From a virus: a stretch of DNA of 48,372 nt. The stretch is from IMG/VR virus record IMGVR_UViG_3300011432_000008, positions 1 through 48,372 of that record, one strand, 5' to 3'. Position 1 is the stretch's first letter. The number at the start of each line of letters is the position of its first letter. A model generated the notes under the pieces. The model was not told the DNA's origin. It made no database searches and worked only from the letters and a program-made list of their open reading frames with translations. Position numbers and translations under genes: made by a program. Below, piece after piece: positions 45,455-48,372 of this stretch.

Positions 45455-48372
45455 ATATGGGTTTTGCGAAATCGAGAATATCCTCTCTAAAAGTCTGTTT
45501 ACGCTTCTTATCGTAACCAGTCAAACCCATTACATCTTCACCGAATGTAGAGCGTTTTCTATCTTTGTTATACACATTCAGTCCGGTAAACGATGGAAGT
45601 AAGAAGAGTAACCTCTTGAAATCTGGGTCGCTACTACTAAGGTCTTTCACAGCATCGATGAAGTTTTCTGCAAACATTGGAAGCATCGAGTTAATAGCTT
45701 CAGCAGGAATATTATACGGCTTACCTGTATAAGGATTCTCCTGCCTTACTAATTTAGCTATGAAGGCTGCCTTTGGACTGGCTTTATTCTCAAAGAAAGA
45801 GCCAATCAATTCAGTAGCAGATTGACCAAATTCACTACTATAAAGGTGATGAGTTTTACCCTTAGTATCCACAACCCTACCTGTAGCTAGTCTATATGCT
45901 AAGGTAATTGCAGAACCCATACCTGACGTAGTATCTATGATTTGGTCTTCAAACTCTACTTTACCAAAGTTTGAGGCGGCTAGGTCATAAGTAGGCTTTC
46001 CTCCTAATTGTCTCAATCCTTCCATTAAAGCAACAGAAGATACCATCCAAGTAGCTAGACTTCTTGCCCTCTGTTTTTGAGCAAATCTCTTTTCTTTAGC
46101 CCACTCTGATGGCATGAATAACTTACCGTAGTTAAACTTCTGAGCTGTAAGTCTTGGAGACCAAACTCCTAAACGTATGGTTTCTTCAGCCTTAACAAGA
46201 CCCTCAGTTAATGAACCATGACCTGCCATTTCATTAACAATAGCACCAATACTCTTAGCTACTTTCGGGTCTGCTAGATTATCTCCTCGTTTAATAGCAG
46301 CCTTAGCCAAAATCTCTGCATTCCTAAACTTAATGTCATTTAAGAGCGCAAGAGCACCTCTATGAAATGGAAGAACTAAAGGAGACTTCTCTAATGTAGG
46401 ATTACCATAGACCTTATTATTCTTTCTTCTTCTACCCGGTCTAAATTGGTCTAATCCTAGCAATTCTAAGTCACCAATATGGACACCCATATCTTCAGTG
46501 ATAATACTCCACCAAGGACTATCATATCTAGCCTTTTGCTGCCTATCAAACTCAGCTTGGTCAAACATAGCCTTTAGTGTCTTTAGGCGGGACTTATAGA
46601 ATGAGGCATGGCCCATAGAACCACGCCCCTGATTAAAGGCAAAGGACATATCTCCAGTTGCTTTAGCTATATCCATTGACCTCCAAGTCCACTTAGTTAA
46701 TTGGGCTAGAGTCTTATTGACAAACCCTTTAATCGGTGGTGCAAGCTCTGCTCCATACTGTTGAATATGCTCCCAAGGAATACCTGAGTACATATTCATT
46801 ATCTCTTTTCGATACTGCTCAGGGAACAGATTAGATAGTAGATTCCTAGGTTCAGGAGCGATATACTTTCCTGCATTTAAGTCTCGAATAGCTATTCCTG
46901 CTCTAATAGCTTTATTCTCATCCCGACCCGGACCTGTATTGTAATGCTTATCTGCTAAATCAATAAGCTGGTCAATCAGAGTTTGAGACATCTTTAGAGG
47001 CTTAAATGTAGGTGGAGCTTCAGCAGCACCTTTCATTATATTCAATTTTGCAAGAAGACCAGCTTCTCCAGTAGCCTCTACATTGTGCATTTCAGCTAAT
47101 TTATCAGCTCTCCATTCTCTTATACGAATCTCTCTAAGAGCTTCAGCAGACATATTATCTCTAAGTCTCTGCATGAACTGTCCGAGAGGCTGTTTCTTAT
47201 ATTCCTCACTAATTGGAACCTTACTTATTACTTCTCTTTCACCAACAACCTTTCCAGCTTCTTTCTCAGCACTGAATCTCTTAGATAAATCGTTGAATAT
47301 CTCTTTACCCTTGCTACCTAATCTATTAAGAATAGGCTCAAGAGGTTTAAGGTCGAATTGCTCTGCTACTGGAACTTCTGGCGCTCTTGTAGGAGCAACT
47401 CTTTCTGAAGTTTCAACATTAGGAACAACAGTAAACTGTGCATCCCCACCTCTAAGCTTAGTATAAGCAGCAGCCTTTGCTTCAGCTTCTTCTAAAGTAT
47501 TCTTTCCTGAGATTGGCACTCCATCATCATCAATTACATGATATGCTGCCTTCTTCAATTCATCTAAGAGTTTCCTGCCTTTTTCAGACTTAGCAAGTTT
47601 CTCATAGAAGTCTTGTAAACCACCGAAACCACTACCTATGGTTGTTCCGCCTTCGGCTTTCTTACCTTGAGTAAACTTTCTTTCTCCCTTATCAAAGGGA
47701 CCACCACCGTCTTTAATACCCTCAAAAAGTTCTTGTAATCTAATGATATTCTCTACTGTAGGTGATTCCTTTAATTCATCTGCAAGTCCATCAAGCTGAG
47801 AGACAACTCTCTTCATTTCAGCTAATTGACCGGGAACTGTATTGTAAGGATTCTTTTCAGCCCAACTTACAACACTCCTCAAATCTCGAACAATAGAATC
47901 TGCTCTTTGTGATGTAATTGCCTCTAAGAAATCCTTAGGAACATGGCCTGTATTGTGGAAATCATCACCAGTTAGGGTTCTGCCAATCTTATAACCGGCT
48001 TGTCTAACCGCAGTTCTAGCACCTTCACCTACTGGCCCCTTAGTTAAGTCAAAGACAGAATCGAGATTAGCTTCATCTACTGATTTTCTGTTCTTTGTAA
48101 CTGTATCTCTAGCCTTTTCATAGAGGTCTTGTAGGTTGAACATACCTACATTAGTCCCCTTCTTTTGAGGACCGCTATAGCCATCCTTCTTTCTTATAAC
48201 TTCTGGGCCATGTTTACCCTTTTGAACTATAAGCTCTTCACCATAATAGAGTTGTTTTGCATTTGGAAATTCGTCTCCTACCTTAAAGAATTGCTCAACA
48301 GTTGGAAAGTCTCCCCAAGTTAACTCACCTCTTTCCATTCTAAAATGAGCAGCTCCACGAGCATGAACCTCA
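45444..48372 (-). CDS. giant internal virion / polyvalent-type protein, C-terminal part
   Basis: Continuation of the frame that starts at 4100; base 48372 corresponds to base 123. This half holds motif copies four and five (about residues 1394 and 1568); copy five is followed by a small domain (AYHVIDDDGVPISGKNTLEE) that resembles one after copy one. The last 700 residues are helical, with basic stretches (RPGRRRKNNK) and a weakly hydrophobic segment (SLATWMVSSVALMEGLRQL), typical of large ejection proteins of podoviruses. The gene ends TAG at 45444 and overlaps the 3' end of the convergent cold-shock gene by 11 bp, with no terminator between them. Confidence 0.85.
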   Translation of the reverse strand, partial: EVHARGAAHFRMERGELTWGDFPTVEQFFKVGDEFPNAKQLYYGEELIVQKGKHGPEVIRKKDGYSGPQKKGTNVGMFNLQDLYEKARDTVTKNRKSVDEANLDSVFDLTKGPVGEGARTAVRQAGYKIGRTLTGDDFHNTGHVPKDFLEAITSQRADSIVRDLRSVVSWAEKNPYNTVPGQLAEMKRVVSQLDGLADELKESPTVENIIRLQELFEGIKDGGGPFDKGERKFTQGKKAEGGTTIGSGFGGLQDFYEKLAKSEKGRKLLDELKKAAYHVIDDDGVPISGKNTLEEAEAKAAAYTKLRGGDAQFTVVPNVETSERVAPTRAPEVPVAEQFDLKPLEPILNRLGSKGKEIFNDLSKRFSAEKEAGKVVGEREVISKVPISEEYKKQPLGQFMQRLRDNMSAEALREIRIREWRADKLAEMHNVEATGEAGLLAKLNIMKGAAEAPPTFKPLKMSQTLIDQLIDLADKHYNTGPGRDENKAIRAGIAIRDLNAGKYIAPEPRNLLSNLFPEQYRKEIMNMYSGIPWEHIQQYGAELAPPIKGFVNKTLAQLTKWTWRSMDIAKATGDMSFAFNQGRGSMGHASFYKSRLKTLKAMFDQAEFDRQQKARYDSPWWSIITEDMGVHIGDLELLGLDQFRPGRRRKNNKVYGNPTLEKSPLVLPFHRGALALLNDIKFRNAEILAKAAIKRGDNLADPKVAKSIGAIVNEMAGHGSLTEGLVKAEETIRLGVWSPRLTAQKFNYGKLFMPSEWAKEKRFAQKQRARSLATWMVSSVALMEGLRQLGGKPTYDLAASNFGKVEFEDQIIDTTSGMGSAITLAYRLATGRVVDTKGKTHHLYSSEFGQSATELIGSFFENKASPKAAFIAKLVRQENPYTGKPYNIPAEAINSMLPMFAENFIDAVKDLSSSDPDFKRLLFLLPSFTGLNVYNKDRKRSTFGEDVMGLTGYDKKRKQTFREDILDFAKPIFNR
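47591..47647 (-). repeat. giant-protein motif copy 5
   Basis: Encodes GTTIGSGFGGLQDFYEKL, followed by a helix and the small domain AYHVIDDDGVPISG, parallel to copy 1. Confidence 0.8.
48113..48168 (-). repeat. giant-protein motif copy 4
   Basis: Encodes KKGTNVGMFNLQDLYEK, nearly identical to copy 1 although about 700 residues away. Confidence 0.8.
48250..48372. repeat. 123-bp direct repeat of window ends (copy 2)
   Basis: Exact copy of 1-123. It lies inside the giant virion protein gene, an unlikely place for a natural packaging terminus, so it is best read as assembly overlap of a circular map. Confidence 0.95.

Noticed and set aside
47083-47466. 127-codon open frame on the plus strand near the right end
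   Set aside because: It lies opposite the giant protein gene, whose coding signal is clear; Leu/Ser-rich shadow composition.

Overview
The window is a complete, circularly permuted genome of a tailed bacteriophage, probably a short-tailed (podovirus-like) phage from an uncultured source. Bases 1-123 are repeated exactly at 48250-48372, so the unique genome is about 48,249 bp. There are no rRNA genes, no integrase, no cellular housekeeping genes and only one tRNA. Base composition is AT-rich (about 40% GC by eye). Shine-Dalgarno sequences are strong and genes overlap by ATGA/GTGA, as in a bacterial virus. The host cannot be named from the sequence.

Layout. The left arm (23.2 kb down to 1, then wrapping to 48.37-45.44 kb) is one minus-strand morphogenesis block. 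In transcription order it holds a probable small terminase, small unknown proteins, a secreted lipoprotein, large terminase, portal, acidic scaffold-like protein, major capsid protein (MCP), decoration-like protein, head-completion/adaptor proteins, a tail hub (nozzle), fibre proteins ending in a collar/HxH needle, a GNAT acetyltransferase, two internal virion proteins, and a giant 2301-residue protein interrupted only by the arbitrary window ends. The block starts at a near-consensus sigma70-type promoter at 23228-23256.

The right arm (23.8-45.45 kb) is plus-strand. 23.2-27.6 kb is an early region of small unknown genes set in densely folded RNA; three consecutive genes are each enclosed by a long inverted repeat whose sequence differs between cassettes while pairing is kept. 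25.6-26.0 kb looks like an iteron replication origin: two arrays of five 11-bp repeats in opposite orientation around an AT-rich core. 27.6-35.8 kb is a tightly coupled run of mini-genes (several single-TM proteins, zinc knuckles, acidic and basic peptides) with an SNF2-type helicase and a LAGLIDADG endonuclease. 35.9-45.4 kb is the replication/recombination module: RecB-like nuclease, Sak4-like ATPase, SSB-like protein, a DNA polymerase with a uracil-DNA-glycosylase-like N-terminus, and a DUF3987-type ATPase. It also holds an Acb2-type cyclic-nucleotide sponge, a nucleoside deoxyribosyltransferase-like enzyme, tRNA-Leu(UAA), two copies of a pseudoknotted RNA element, a Tat-signal protein resembling the MCP N-terminus, and a cold-shock protein.

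Genome-wide signals. GATC occurs once (29354) and I found no CCWGG, while CCSGG is common and Pro-Gly is encoded through CCC/CCG; both look like restriction avoidance. In contrast the palindrome CGGCCG occurs 26 times, in several reading frames and on both arms, roughly ten times the composition expectation. No endolysin, RNA polymerase or lysogeny gene was recognised; a two-TM protein at 38145 is the only holin-like candidate.
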